DNA from: Cellulosimicrobium cellulans
Lineage (GTDB): Bacteria > Actinomycetota > Actinomycetes > Actinomycetales > Cellulomonadaceae
Direction of reading: 5' to 3'
Assembly: GCF_016907755.1 (NCBI RefSeq)
Contig: NZ_JAFBCN010000001.1
Location: 1,984,001-2,048,000, forward strand
DNA: 64,000 bases
Under the pieces are notes generated by a model. The model was not told where the DNA came from and made no database searches. It saw nothing but the letters and a program-made list of their open reading frames with translations. Shown piece after piece: positions 17,363-26,781 of the stretch (positions are counted from its first letter, which is position 1; every line of letters begins with the position of its first letter). The translations under genes were made by a program, and so were the position numbers.

Positions 17363-18615
17363 TGGCGTCGATCACCCTCAAGGACATCGTCAAGCGCTAC
17401 GGCGACGGGTTCCTCGCGGTGGACCGCGTGAACCTCGACATCGCCGACGGCGAGTTCGTCATCCTCGTCGGTCCGTCCGGCTCGGGGAAGTCGACGGTCC
17501 TGCGCATGATCGTCGGGCTCGAGGACATCACGTCCGGCGAGCTCGACATCGACGGCGCACGCGTCAACGAGAAGGCGCCGCGCGAGCGCGACCTCGCGAT
17601 GGTGTTCCAGAACTACGCGCTCTACCCGCACCTCACGGTGGCCGAGAACATCGCCTTCCCGCTGCGCCTCGCCAAGGGCAAGCACAGCGAGGAGGAGATC
17701 CGCGAGAAGGTCGAGCGGGCGGCCGACATGCTCGACCTGCGCGAGCACCTGGACCGCAAGCCCGCGAACCTGTCGGGCGGGCAGCGCCAGCGCGTCGCGA
17801 TGGGACGCGCGATCGTGCGCGACGCGAAGGCGTTCCTCTTCGACGAGCCGCTGTCGAACCTCGACGCGAAGCTGCGCGGGCAGACCCGCACCGAGATCGC
17901 GCGCCTCCAGCGGCGCCTCGGCACGACGACCGTCTACGTCACGCACGACCAGACCGAGGCCATGACGCTCGGCGACCGTGTCGCCGTGCTCCGGCGCGGT
18001 GTGCTCCAGCAGGTCGCGAGCCCGCGCGGGCTCTACGAGCAGCCGGTCAACCTCTTCGTCGCGGGGTTCATCGGCACGCCGCCCATGAACTTCCTGCCGG
18101 GCGAGGTGTCGGGCGGGCGGATCACGCTCCCGTTCGGCGAGTTCGACATGCCGGAGAACGTCGCGTCGGTCGTCGGCGACCGGGGCCTGGTGATCGTGGG
18201 GCTGCGTCCCGAGCACTTCGAGGACGCGCGGCTCGTCGACCCGTCCAAGAAGGACCGCGGCCACACGTTCGAGATCCAGATCGACGTCACCGAGTGGCTC
18301 GGGGCGGAGCTCTACGCGTACGTCCCGTTCGAGATGCACGAGTCCGTGAAGGGCCAGCTCGAGGAGCTGGACCGCGAGCTCGACGGCGAGGGGCTGCGCA
18401 CGCAGTTCGTCGTCGCCCTGGACTCCGCGTCGCGCGTGCGCGACGGCGACACCACGGAGCTGTGGTTCGACCCGACGAAGATGATGATCTTCGACCCCGA
18501 GACGAGCGAGAACCTCACGCGCGACGACGCCGAGGCCGACCGGATCGAGGAGGAGAACGCCGAGGACCGCAAGCGGTCGCTCGAGCGGGCCCAGAAGCAG
18601 GACGCCCAGGTCTGA
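17362..18615 (+). CDS. Sugar ABC transporter ATP-binding protein (SugC/UgpC/MsmX type)
   Basis: 417 residues. Nucleotide-binding domain with Walker A GPSGSGKST (about 37-45), Q-loop VFQNYALYPH, signature NLSGGQRQR, Walker B AFLFDEPLSNLD and switch His in VTHDQTEA. It continues into a MalK-like regulatory TOBE/OB domain (from about 240; GTPPMNFLPG, GLRPEHFEDA) and an acidic C-terminal tail. It energises the sugar importer. The C-terminal domain is longer than usual, with a charged coil-like ending (EEENAEDRKRSLERAQKQ). A perfect terminator follows. Confidence 0.93.
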   Translation: MASITLKDIVKRYGDGFLAVDRVNLDIADGEFVILVGPSGSGKSTVLRMIVGLEDITSGELDIDGARVNEKAPRERDLAMVFQNYALYPHLTVAENIAFPLRLAKGKHSEEEIREKVERAADMLDLREHLDRKPANLSGGQRQRVAMGRAIVRDAKAFLFDEPLSNLDAKLRGQTRTEIARLQRRLGTTTVYVTHDQTEAMTLGDRVAVLRRGVLQQVASPRGLYEQPVNLFVAGFIGTPPMNFLPGEVSGGRITLPFGEFDMPENVASVVGDRGLVIVGLRPEHFEDARLVDPSKKDRGHTFEIQIDVTEWLGAELYAYVPFEMHESVKGQLEELDRELDGEGLRTQFVVALDSASRVRDGDTTELWFDPTKMMIFDPETSENLTRDDAEADRIEEENAEDRKRSLERAQKQDAQV

Positions 18616-18629
18616 CGGCCGGTAGGTCG

Positions 18630-18680
18630 TCCCGCACGTCCGCGGGCCTCCACCCGGTGGGGCACCGCGGACGTGCGGGA
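18630..18680. terminator. Terminator of the sugar ABC operon
   Basis: Perfect 16-bp arms (tcccgcacgtccgcgg at 18630-18645; complement at 18665-18680) with a 19-nt loop, between the convergent ATPase and sugar-kinase stops. Confidence 0.8.
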
Positions 18681-18696
18681 AGACCTCGGCGGCGGG

Positions 18697-19662
18697 TCAG
18701 GCGCGCGCGAGCTCCGCGCGGCGCGGCGGGTTGGCGCCCGCGCGCGAGACGGTGATCGCGGCGACGGCGACGCAGCGCTCGAGCAGACCGGCGAGCGTGC
18801 CGGCGTCGATCGCGCGCAAGGCCTCGCGGCGCTCCGCGCCGAGCAGGCCCGCGTCCCAGAGCCCGTCGACGAGCGCGCCCATGAACGAGTCGCCCGCCCC
18901 GACGGTGTCGACGACGCGCACGCGCGGCGCGGCGACGCGCTGCTCTCCGGCGGCGGTGACGGCGACCGCTCCCTCGCCGCCGAACGTCACGACGACGAGC
19001 GCGGGGCCGAGCGCGAGCCACCGGTGCGCGACGGCGACCGGGTCCGCACCCGGCACGAGCCACGCGACGTCCTCGTCGCTGACCTTGACGACGTCGGCCA
19101 GCGCGACGAGCGCCTCGATCCGGGCGAGCGCGTCGGCGGGGTCGCCCATGAGGGCGGGGCGGGCATTGGGGTCGTAGGTGATCGTCGCGGTCTCGCGCGC
19201 GGCCGCGGCGAGGGCGCGCACGTCGGCTGCGCCGGGCTCGAGCAGCGCGGCGATCGAGCCCGTGTGCACGGCGAGGGTGCCGGTGCCGGCCGCCGTGCCC
19301 ACCGGGACGCGCCACTCGAGGTCGAACTCGTAGGTCGCCGCCCCCTGCTCGTCGAGGTGCGCCGTGGCGACGCTCGTCGCGGCGGCGCCCGTGCTGCCCG
19401 GGGCGAGGGTCACGGCGGAGTCGTCGAGCCAGGCGCGGACCACGTCGCCGCGGGCGTCCTGGCCGAGCCACGTGGCGAGCCGGGCGTCGCGGCCGAGCCG
19501 TCCCAGGGTCAGCGCGACGTTGGCGAGGCTCCCGCCGGGGTGCTCGTCGACGCTGCCGTCGGCGCGGTGCACCACGTCGATCAGCGCCTCGCCGACGACG
19601 AGCACGTGCTCGCCGTGCGCAGGGGTGTCGTCGGTCGCAGGGGCGGCGGGGGAGGTGCTCAT
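18697..19662 (-). CDS. PfkB family carbohydrate kinase (fructokinase-like)
   Basis: 321 residues. A ribokinase-fold sugar kinase: N-terminal VVGEALIDVVH, PGGSLANVALTLGRLG near the sugar pocket, and the PfkB C-terminal signature VDTVGAGDSFMGAL with its catalytic Asp. It transfers phosphate from ATP to a sugar hydroxyl; a fructokinase role is plausible but not proven. ATG 19662 overlaps the xseB stop (ATGA), so it is transcribed with xseAB despite having no functional link. It converges on the sugar importer operon, which may hint at a shared metabolic theme. Confidence 0.88.
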   Translation of the reverse strand: MSTSPAAPATDDTPAHGEHVLVVGEALIDVVHRADGSVDEHPGGSLANVALTLGRLGRDARLATWLGQDARGDVVRAWLDDSAVTLAPGSTGAAATSVATAHLDEQGAATYEFDLEWRVPVGTAAGTGTLAVHTGSIAALLEPGAADVRALAAAARETATITYDPNARPALMGDPADALARIEALVALADVVKVSDEDVAWLVPGADPVAVAHRWLALGPALVVVTFGGEGAVAVTAAGEQRVAAPRVRVVDTVGAGDSFMGALVDGLWDAGLLGAERREALRAIDAGTLAGLLERCVAVAAITVSRAGANPPRRAELARA

Positions 19663-19955
19663 CGGTCGTCTCCGGTGGTGTCGTCGGGGATGTCGTCGGA
19701 CTCGTCGTGCGTGCGTCCCTCCGGGGAGCGCGCGGCGTCGAGCCGGGCCCGCGCGCCGTCGAGCCACTCCTGGCAGCGCGCGGCCAGCGCCTCGCCGCGC
19801 TCCCAGAGCGCGAGCGACGCCTCGAGCGGCTCTCCGCCGGCCTCGAGCCGCGCGACGACCTGCACGAGCTCGTCGCGCGCCTGCTCGTAGGAGAGCGTCG
19901 CGACGTCGGTCGTGACAGCGTTGTCAAAGGAAGTCACGGCAGTATTCAACCCCAT
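19659..19955 (-). CDS. xseB: Exodeoxyribonuclease VII small subunit
   Basis: Up to 98 residues. The XseB core LSYEQARDELVQVVARLEAGGEPLEASLALWERGEALAARC is plain; it partners with XseA to degrade single-stranded DNA. The true start is uncertain: ATG 19955 has no ribosome site, and a GTG five codons in (19940) is equally possible. A TGACA-GCGT-TGTCA inverted repeat (19914-19927) lies inside the first codons. It is downstream of xseA by 61 nt and coupled to the kinase gene. Confidence 0.88.
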   Translation of the reverse strand: MGLNTAVTSFDNAVTTDVATLSYEQARDELVQVVARLEAGGEPLEASLALWERGEALAARCQEWLDGARARLDAARSPEGRTHDESDDIPDDTTGDDR

Positions 19956-20016
19956 CTGTGCGTCATGGTCGGACCGGGCGTCCGGGGACCGGGCGCCGCA
20001 GGGTGCGGGACGCGGC

Positions 20017-21360
20017 TCACGGCGCGCCCCGGGAGGTGTCGGGCGAGGGCTCGCCGTCGTGCGTGGCGGTCACCGCGGCGTCGAGCGCGCCGCGCGCGAG
20101 CCGCACGCGGACGACGTCGCCCGCCGCGACGTCGTCGGGGGAGCGGACCACGTGTCCGTCCGCACGCTGCACGACGGCGTACCCCCGCTCGAGCGTCGAC
20201 GCCGGCGACAGCGCCCGGACCTGGCCCTCCAGCCGGCCCACCTCTCCCGAGGCGCGCACGAGCCGCGTGTCGAGGGCGCGCCGCGCGCGGTCGCGCAGCG
20301 CGACCACGCGCTCGGCGTGGTCGGCGAGCATCGTGCCGGGAGCGGCCAGCACCGGGCGGGAGCGGAGGCCGTCGAGCAGGGCCTGTTCGCGGGCCACGTG
20401 CCCGGCGACCGCGGTGCGCAGCCGGTGGAGGCCCTGGGCCGTCCGGGCCCGCTCCTCCGCGACGTCCGGGACGACGCGCCTCGCGGCGGCGGTCGGGGTC
20501 GAGGCGCGGTAGTCCGCCACGAGGTCGAGGAGCGGGCTGTCCGTCTCGTGCCCGATCGCACTCACGAGCGGCGTGCGGCACGCCGCCGCCACCCGGACGA
20601 GGGCCTCGTTCGAGAACGGCAGCAGGTCCTCCACCGCGCCGCCGCCGCGCGCGACGACGATCACCTCGACGTCCGGGTCGGCGTCGAGCGCGCGGATCGC
20701 GTCGCCGACCTGCTGGACGGCGTGCGCGCCCTGGACCGCGACCTCCCGGATCTCGAACCGGACCTGGGGCCAGCGGGCGCGCGCGTTGACCACCACGTCG
20801 TGCTCGGCCTTGGACTCCCGGCCGCACACCAGCCCGACGACCTTCGGCAGGAAGGGCAGCGGCCGCTTGCGGTCGGCGTCGAACAGGCCCTCGGCGGCGA
20901 GGACGCGCTTGAGGTGCTCGATGCGCGCGAGCAGGTCCCCGACGCCCACCGGACGGATCTCGCGCGCCTGGAGCTGGAGCGAGCCGCGCCGCGTCCAGAA
21001 GACCGGCTTGGCGTGCACGACGACGTGCGCGCCCTCCGTGAGGGGCGTGCCGTCCAGCACGCGCGTGGCCGCGGACACGGGCAGCGACATGTCCAGGTCC
21101 GTGTCGCGCAGCGTGAGGAAGGCGGTCGACGTCCCCGGCCTCCGGTTGAGCTGCACGACCTGGCCCTCGACCCACACGGGAGCCATCCGCTCCACGTACT
21201 GCTCGATCTTGCGGGCGAGGAGCCGCACCGGCCACGGGTGCTCCGGACTCGTCTCGAGTGCGCGCGCCGGGAGCGGGCCGCGGTCCCCGGGCCGGGAGCC
21301 CCGCGCGGACGAGGCGCCCGGCCGGGGGGCGTCGTCGGGCAGGGGGAGCGAGGCGGTCAC
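20017..21360 (-). CDS. xseA: Exodeoxyribonuclease VII large subunit
   Basis: 447 residues. An N-terminal OB-fold (about 45-140; [22 protein letters not shown]) is followed by the catalytic core ([42 protein letters not shown]-like, [23 protein letters not shown]) and a helical C-terminal arm. With XseB it makes exonuclease VII, which trims ssDNA during repair. GTG 21360 (VTASLPLP) is chosen over a longer frame to 21393 because the extra residues read into promoter-like DNA. The Pro/Arg-rich first 35 residues are not conserved. Confidence 0.94.
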   Translation of the reverse strand: [447 protein letters not shown]

Positions 21361-21442
21361 GGGTCCAGCCTGCCGCACCCCACCCACGCCCACCCGGCGC
21401 GCCCGCCCGTCGGCACGTGCGCCGCCGGGTCCGCGAGGCCGC

Positions 21443-22915
21443 TCACGGGGCGAGCAGGTCGACCGTCACGAGCAGGTACCCCTGGGCACGCAGGTCGTCG
21501 ATGATGCCGGGCACGGCGTCGACCGTCGTGGCGTGGATGTCGTGCATGAGGACGACGCTCCCCGGCCGGGCGCCCTCGACGGCGCGCCGTCGGGTCTCCG
21601 CTGCGTCCTTGGTCTTCCAGTCGAGCGTGTCCAGGTTCCAGAGGATCACCTGCAGCCCCGTGCGGGTCGCGACCGACCGGACCCGGTCGTCGACGTCGCC
21701 GTAGGGCGGGCGCAGGAACGTCGGCGTCGCGCCGGACGCCTGCGTGATCGCCTCCTGCGTGCGCTCGAGCTCGGCGCGCACCTCGTCGTCGTCGAGCGTC
21801 GTGAGCTGGGGGTGGTCCCACGTGTGGTTCGCGAGCAGGTGCCCCGCCGAGGCCGTGTCCCGGACCACGTCGGGGCGCTTCTCGACGTTGGTCCCGACGA
21901 GGAAGAACGTCGCGGTGACGTGCTTGTCCGCGAGCGTCTGCAGCAGTCGCTCGGTGTCCGCGCCCGGCCCGTCGTCGAACGTCAGGGCGACGCACCGGTC
22001 GACCGTGCAGTCCACGCCCTGCGCACGCCCCAGCTCGCGGCGCTGCTGCAGCGTCAGCGCCAGCCGGTCGGACCACACCGCCTCGGTGGCGGCGAGCACG
22101 GCGTCCCGCTGCGCCACCGTCTCCACGACGGGAGCACCGCCCACGCTCGCGTCGAGCGTGGTGCCCGCGGCGGCGAGCGCGGCGTCGAGCGCCGTGCGGT
22201 GCGTCTCGTCCGAGACGAGCCCCGCCGACTCTGCGAGCACCGGGCGCCCCTCCGCGACCGCGCCCTCGAGCCCGTCGTACGCCCACTGCTGCCACGCCGT
22301 CGCGACGTCCTGCGTCGCGGCGACGACCGCCGAGGCCGCGTCGTCGAGCGCCTCCGGCGACGGCGTGGACCCGGTGACGACCTCGAACCGCCGTTCCGGC
22401 AGGGTCCGCGGGAAGAACGGGTTCGGGCGCGACAGCGCGTCGACCGCGCGGACCTCGACCGGGTACTCGACGGGCGTCCCGACGAGCGACCCGGCCTCCG
22501 GCAGCGCCGCCGCCAGCGGGTCGCGCACGGCGGGGTCCTCGACCTGGCCCTCGCTGCCCGCCAGCACGGCACCACCGACCACCTCCGCCGCGGCGAGCGT
22601 CGCGAGGCGGGGCAGGTACGCCGCCACCGCCTCGGCGCGGGCGGTCTCGGCGTCGCGCTCGGCCTGCTCGACGTCGGCGCGGTGCTGGTCGACGGACGCG
22701 ACCCACCGGTCGTGCTCCACGGTCGCCGCGAGGACCAGCACCCCCGCCACCACGACGGCGACGGCGGGCACGAGCCACCGCCACAGGCGGCGCCGAGGCC
22801 GCCCCGGCTCGGCAGCGACGGCGGGGGCGGCGGGGTCGGTGGTCCCCGCGGGCTCGCTCGGGTCGGTGGCGTCGGGGGGAGCGTCGGGGTCGGGCGGGTC
22901 GAGGTCGTCGGCCAT
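21443..22915 (-). CDS. Membrane-anchored polysaccharide deacetylase (NodB domain)
   Basis: 490 residues. A cytoplasmic Asp/Pro-rich tail (1-40), one membrane helix (about 46-64, [19 protein letters not shown]) and an extracellular coiled/helical region (70-290) precede a C-terminal NodB deacetylase domain: ALTFDDGPG, metal HxxxH in [16 protein letters not shown], and VLMHDIH. It likely removes acetyl groups from cell-wall glycan or a surface polysaccharide. ATG 22915 is the natural start; longer frames upstream are GC shadows. It lies downstream of nothing obvious and divergent from ispH (22916-23136 intergenic). Confidence 0.9.
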   Translation of the reverse strand: MADDLDPPDPDAPPDATDPSEPAGTTDPAAPAVAAEPGRPRRRLWRWLVPAVAVVVAGVLVLAATVEHDRWVASVDQHRADVEQAERDAETARAEAVAAYLPRLATLAAAEVVGGAVLAGSEGQVEDPAVRDPLAAALPEAGSLVGTPVEYPVEVRAVDALSRPNPFFPRTLPERRFEVVTGSTPSPEALDDAASAVVAATQDVATAWQQWAYDGLEGAVAEGRPVLAESAGLVSDETHRTALDAALAAAGTTLDASVGGAPVVETVAQRDAVLAATEAVWSDRLALTLQQRRELGRAQGVDCTVDRCVALTFDDGPGADTERLLQTLADKHVTATFFLVGTNVEKRPDVVRDTASAGHLLANHTWDHPQLTTLDDDEVRAELERTQEAITQASGATPTFLRPPYGDVDDRVRSVATRTGLQVILWNLDTLDWKTKDAAETRRRAVEGARPGSVVLMHDIHATTVDAVPGIIDDLRAQGYLLVTVDLLAP

Positions 22916-23123
22916 CCCTCGATCCTCCGGGGAGCCCGGAGGTCCGGCGACCCGGAGGGCCGTCCCGCCCGGGTGAGATCCGTCTCCCGCCCTCCGGCGC
23001 CTCGCCCGGACGCTGGGGAGGGACGGTGGAGCACCGGCGTCGGTGCTGTGAGGAGGGTGGGACGAGCGCGGGCGCCGGTCGCCGGTGGCGGGCCGCACCG
23101 GGGTCGGCGCGCGGGCGCTCGCC

Positions 23124-23129
23124 TAGACT
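23124..23129 (+). promoter_or_regulatory. -10 box of ispH (leaderless)
   Basis: TAGACT ends 7 nt before the ispH GTG at 23137, so transcription should begin at or next to the start codon. The same box and spacing precede ychF. Confidence 0.6.
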
Positions 23130-23136
23130 CGGTGGC

Positions 23137-24228
23137 GTGAGCGACCTCCCCGCCGGCTCGTCCGCGCACCCGTCCGACCGCCCCGCCGTCCCGTCGGAGG
23201 CGGCCCCGCAGGGCTCCGTGCCGCGCAAGCGCGTCCTGCTGGCCGCGCCACGCGGCTACTGCGCGGGCGTGGACCGGGCCGTCGTCGCGGTCGAGAAGGC
23301 GCTCGAGCACTACGGCGCGCCGGTGTACGTGCGCAAGGAGATCGTGCACAACAAGTTCGTCGTCGAGACGCTGAGCGAGCGCGGCGCGGTCTTCGTCGAC
23401 GAGACCGACGAGGTGCCCGAGGGCGCCCGCGTCGTGTTCTCGGCGCACGGCGTCTCGCCCGCGGTCAAGGCCGCCGCCGCGGCGCGCAACCTCGACACGA
23501 TCGACGCCACGTGCCCGCTCGTGACCAAGGTGCACAAGGAGGCCGTGCGCTTCGCCAAGGACGACTACGACATCCTCCTCATCGGCCACACGGGGCACGA
23601 GGAGGTCGAGGGCACGGCCGGGGAGGCGCCGGACCACGTCCAGGTCGTCGACTCGCCCGACCACGTCGACGACGTCGTGGTCCGCGACCCCGACAAGGTC
23701 GTGTGGATCTCGCAGACCACGCTCTCCGTCGACGAGACCATGGAGACCGTCCGCCGGCTGCGCGAGAAGTTCCCGACGCTCCAGGACCCGCCGAGCGACG
23801 ACATCTGCTATGCCACGCAGAACCGCCAGGTCGCGGTGAAGAAGCTCGCACCCGACGCGGACGTCGTCATCGTCGTCGGCTCGGCGAACTCGTCGAACTC
23901 GGTGCGCCTCGTCGAGGTCGCGCTCCAGGCAGGTGCCGGGGCGTCGTACCGGGTCGACCGCGCGAAGGAGATCGACCCGGCCTGGCTCGACGGCGCGACG
24001 ACCGTCGGGGTGACGTCCGGGGCGTCGGTGCCCGAGATCCTCGTGGACGACGTGATCGCCTACCTCGCGGAGCGCGGGTTCGGCGAGGTCGAGGAGGTGC
24101 GCACCGCGACGGAGGACCTCATGTTCTCGCTGCCGCGCGAGCTGCGCGCCGACCTCAAGTCGTCCGGGTCCGACGGCGGTCGTCCTGCCCGCGGGGGCCG
24201 CACCTCGCTCTCCGTCCAGCCCGTCTGA
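23137..24228 (+). CDS. ispH: 4-hydroxy-3-methylbut-2-enyl diphosphate reductase
   Basis: 363 residues. The last enzyme of the MEP isoprenoid pathway, reducing HMBPP to IPP and DMAPP. The three cysteine ligands of its iron-sulfur cluster are in place: GYCAGV (about 42), DATCPLV (about 126) and ICYATQNRQ (about 224), with FSAHGVSP and HTGHEE between. GTG 23137 is leaderless behind TAGACT. The N-terminal 25 residues are Pro/Ser-rich and not conserved. It converges on rmuC with a 39-nt gap. Confidence 0.95.
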   Translation: MSDLPAGSSAHPSDRPAVPSEAAPQGSVPRKRVLLAAPRGYCAGVDRAVVAVEKALEHYGAPVYVRKEIVHNKFVVETLSERGAVFVDETDEVPEGARVVFSAHGVSPAVKAAAAARNLDTIDATCPLVTKVHKEAVRFAKDDYDILLIGHTGHEEVEGTAGEAPDHVQVVDSPDHVDDVVVRDPDKVVWISQTTLSVDETMETVRRLREKFPTLQDPPSDDICYATQNRQVAVKKLAPDADVVIVVGSANSSNSVRLVEVALQAGAGASYRVDRAKEIDPAWLDGATTVGVTSGASVPEILVDDVIAYLAERGFGEVEEVRTATEDLMFSLPRELRADLKSSGSDGGRPARGGRTSLSVQPV

Positions 24229-24267
24229 CGGCGGGGTCGCCCGCAGCCGCCGGCTCCGGGCGGGCTG

Positions 24268-25776
24268 TCAGGCGCTCGCCCCGCCGGCCGACGGCTCCCG
24301 ACGGGAGTCCTCACGGTCCTCGGGGCGCTCGTCGATCGCGACCACGGACTCGTTCACGGACGCCAGCAGCTCGGGCGCGCTCACGGCGCTGAGCCGCGGG
24401 TTCACCGTGGGGGGCGTCGTGAGGTCGTCGTCGACGACGTGCAGGTCCGCGAACCGGCGTGCGCTGACGAGCACGCGCGTCTCGAGCGAGCCGACCGTCC
24501 GGTTGTAGGAGTCCGCGGCGCTCTGGAGCTGGCGCCCGAGCTTGGCCAGGTGCGAGCCCATGACCGCGAGCCGCCCGTGCAGCTCCTTGCCGAGCGTGAG
24601 CACCTGCTGCGCGTTCGTGGCCAGCGCGTCCTGCCGCCACGCGTACGCGATCGTCCGGAGCATCGCGACCATCGTCATGGGCGTCGCGATGACGACGTTC
24701 TTGGCGACGGCGTGCTCCAGGAGCGACGGGTCCTGCTCGACGGCCGCCGAGAGGAACGACTCCGCGGGCACGAACATGACGACGAACTCCGGCGCGGGGC
24801 CGAACTGGTCCCAGTAGCGCTTGGCGCCGAGGTCGTCGACGTGCTTGCGCATGTGGCGCGCGTGCGCGGCGAGGCGGTCGGCGCGCACCGCCGGGTCGGT
24901 CGCGCCCTGCGCGTCGAGGTAGCCGAGGAACGCGACCTTGGCGTCGACGACGACCTGCTTGCCCCCGGCGAGCCGGACCACCATGTCGGGGCGCAGCGCG
25001 CCGTCGTCGGTCGCGACCTGGTCCTGCTCCACGAAGTCGACGTGCGGGAGCATGCCGGCCGCCTCGACCACGCGCCGGAGCTGGAGCTCGCCCCACGCCC
25101 CCCGCACCTGCGACGACCGCAGCGCGGTCACGAGCTGCGACGTCTCGACCCGCAGCAGCTCCGACGCGTCGCGGACCCCGCGCACCTGCTCGGCGAGGCT
25201 GCCGTGCGCCGCGAGCCGCGCGCGCTCGGCCTCGGCGACCTCGGCACGCACCTTCTCGAGCGCGCCCGCGAGCGGTTCCACGAGGTGGCGCACCGCCTCC
25301 TCGCGGCGCTCGAGCTCCGCCGCGCCCTGCTCCTGGCTGCGGCGCAGGCGCTCCTCCGCCTGGACGAGGAACTGCTCCGTGCCCGCGGCCAGCACCTTGC
25401 GCGAGAGCGCCTCGAACTGCCCCTCGAGCCGGCGGTGGTCGCCCTGGACCTCCTCGACGCGGCGCTCGGCCGCGGCCCGCAGCTCGGCGAGCTGCTGCTC
25501 GTGGGTCGCCCGCGCGAGGTCGAGACGCTCGTCGGCGCTGCGCTGCGCCGCGCCGAGCTGGCGCACGAAGCCCTCGCGCTCGGCCTCCAGCCGCTCGGCC
25601 AGCCCGGCGCCGCGCGCCGCCTCCTGCTGCGCCTGCCCCAGGAGCTGGGTGAGCCGACGGACCTCGGCCGCGGCGGCGTCGGGCGACGCGCGCCGCACGG
25701 TGAGGACGAGCGCGGCGCCGCCGACGAGCCCCAGCACGAGGCCGACCGCGAAGAGCAACCATCCCGACGTGTCCAT
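24268..25776 (-). CDS. rmuC: DNA recombination protein RmuC
   Basis: 502 residues. An N-terminal membrane anchor (LLFAVGLVLGLVGGAALVLTV), a long coiled coil (about 35-215, Gln/Glu/Arg/Ala-rich heptads) and the RmuC nuclease-like domain (about 220-440; RGAWGELQLRRVVEAAGM, LRPDMVVRLAGGKQVVVDAKV with PD-(D/E)xK-like residues, EFVVMFVPAESFLSAA). RmuC proteins limit inversions and rearrangements, probably by cleaving DNA structures. ATG 25776 is the first start after the intergenic promoter region and gives the expected membrane helix. Confidence 0.93.
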   Translation of the reverse strand: MDTSGWLLFAVGLVLGLVGGAALVLTVRRASPDAAAAEVRRLTQLLGQAQQEAARGAGLAERLEAEREGFVRQLGAAQRSADERLDLARATHEQQLAELRAAAERRVEEVQGDHRRLEGQFEALSRKVLAAGTEQFLVQAEERLRRSQEQGAAELERREEAVRHLVEPLAGALEKVRAEVAEAERARLAAHGSLAEQVRGVRDASELLRVETSQLVTALRSSQVRGAWGELQLRRVVEAAGMLPHVDFVEQDQVATDDGALRPDMVVRLAGGKQVVVDAKVAFLGYLDAQGATDPAVRADRLAAHARHMRKHVDDLGAKRYWDQFGPAPEFVVMFVPAESFLSAAVEQDPSLLEHAVAKNVVIATPMTMVAMLRTIAYAWRQDALATNAQQVLTLGKELHGRLAVMGSHLAKLGRQLQSAADSYNRTVGSLETRVLVSARRFADLHVVDDDLTTPPTVNPRLSAVSAPELLASVNESVVAIDERPEDREDSRREPSAGGASA

Positions 25777-25883
25777 GGCGGCACCCTCCCACGGGGGACC
25801 GACACGACGGTCTCCGACACGTCGCGCGCGCCCTGGCGGACAGGTCGTGACAAAAGGCACCGCACCAGGTCGGAGGGCTCCGC

Positions 25884-25889
25884 TACGTT
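25884..25889 (+). promoter_or_regulatory. -10 box of ABC exporter operon (leaderless)
   Basis: TACGTT ends 7 nt before ATG 25897. Confidence 0.5.
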
Positions 25890-25896
25890 GGGCCGC

Positions 25897-26781
25897 ATGG
25901 TCGATCCCACCCCCGTTCCACCCGTCGCGCCGGCCGGCGCGCCCGCCCCCGCGCCGGGCCTGACGCCCGGCACCGTGCCAGGGCCCCTCGCCGGCACGCA
26001 GCCCGGCCTCCCGACGCCGCCCGACCCCGCCGCCGCGCTCTCGCTGCGCGGGCTGTGGAAGCGGTTCGGCGAGAAGATCGCCGTCGCGGGCATCGACCTG
26101 GACGTCCCGGCGGGCTCGTTCTACGGGCTCGTCGGGCCCAACGGCGCGGGCAAGACGACGACGCTCTCGATGGCGACCGGGCTCCTGCGTCCCGACGCGG
26201 GCTCCGCGCACGTGCACGGCACCGACCTCTGGGCCGACCCCGTCGCGGGCAAGCGGCAGCTCGGCGTGCTGCCCGACGGCGTCCGGCTGTTCGACCGGCT
26301 CACGGGCGCCCAGCTCGTCACGTACGCGGGCCTCCTGCGCGGCATGGACCGCGACACCGTGGCCCAGCGCACCGCCGAGCTCCTCGCAGCCCTGGACCTC
26401 GCCAAGGACGCGAACACGTTCGTCGTGGACTACTCGGCGGGCATGACCAAGAAGATCGCGCTCGCGACGGCGCTCATCCACGCGCCCCGCACCCTCGTGC
26501 TCGACGAGCCGTTCGAGGCCGTCGACCCGGTCTCGGCCGCGAACATCCGCGACATCCTCGCGGGATACGTCGCGAGCGGCGGGACCGTCGTCGTGTCGTC
26601 GCACGTCATGGACCTGGTGCAGCGCATGTGCGACCACGTCGCGGTCGTCGCGGGCGGGCACGTCCTCGCGGCCGGGACGGTCGACGCGGTGCGCGGCGAC
26701 CAGAGCCTCGAGGACCGCTTCGTCGACCTCGTCGGCGGCCGGCAGAGCACGGAGGGCCTCGCGTGGTTGCGCAGTTCGTAA
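25897..26781 (+). CDS. ABC transporter ATP-binding protein (exporter, CcmA/DrrA-like)
   Basis: 294 residues. A Pro/Ala-rich N-terminal tail of about 45 residues precedes a single nucleotide-binding domain: Walker A GPNGAGKTT, signature DYSAGMTKKIALA, Walker B TLVLDEPFEAVDP, switch His in VSSHVMDLV. The signature is SAGM rather than SGGQ, a known variant of this subfamily. It pairs with the overlapping permease gene to export an unknown substrate. ATG 25897 is leaderless. Confidence 0.88.
   Translation: MVDPTPVPPVAPAGAPAPAPGLTPGTVPGPLAGTQPGLPTPPDPAAALSLRGLWKRFGEKIAVAGIDLDVPAGSFYGLVGPNGAGKTTTLSMATGLLRPDAGSAHVHGTDLWADPVAGKRQLGVLPDGVRLFDRLTGAQLVTYAGLLRGMDRDTVAQRTAELLAALDLAKDANTFVVDYSAGMTKKIALATALIHAPRTLVLDEPFEAVDPVSAANIRDILAGYVASGGTVVVSSHVMDLVQRMCDHVAVVAGGHVLAAGTVDAVRGDQSLEDRFVDLVGGRQSTEGLAWLRSS

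Noticed and set aside
19914-19927. TGACA-GCGT-TGTCA as an operator
   Set aside because: It lies within or at the edge of the xseB coding start, and no regulator gene is near; a chance palindrome is as likely.
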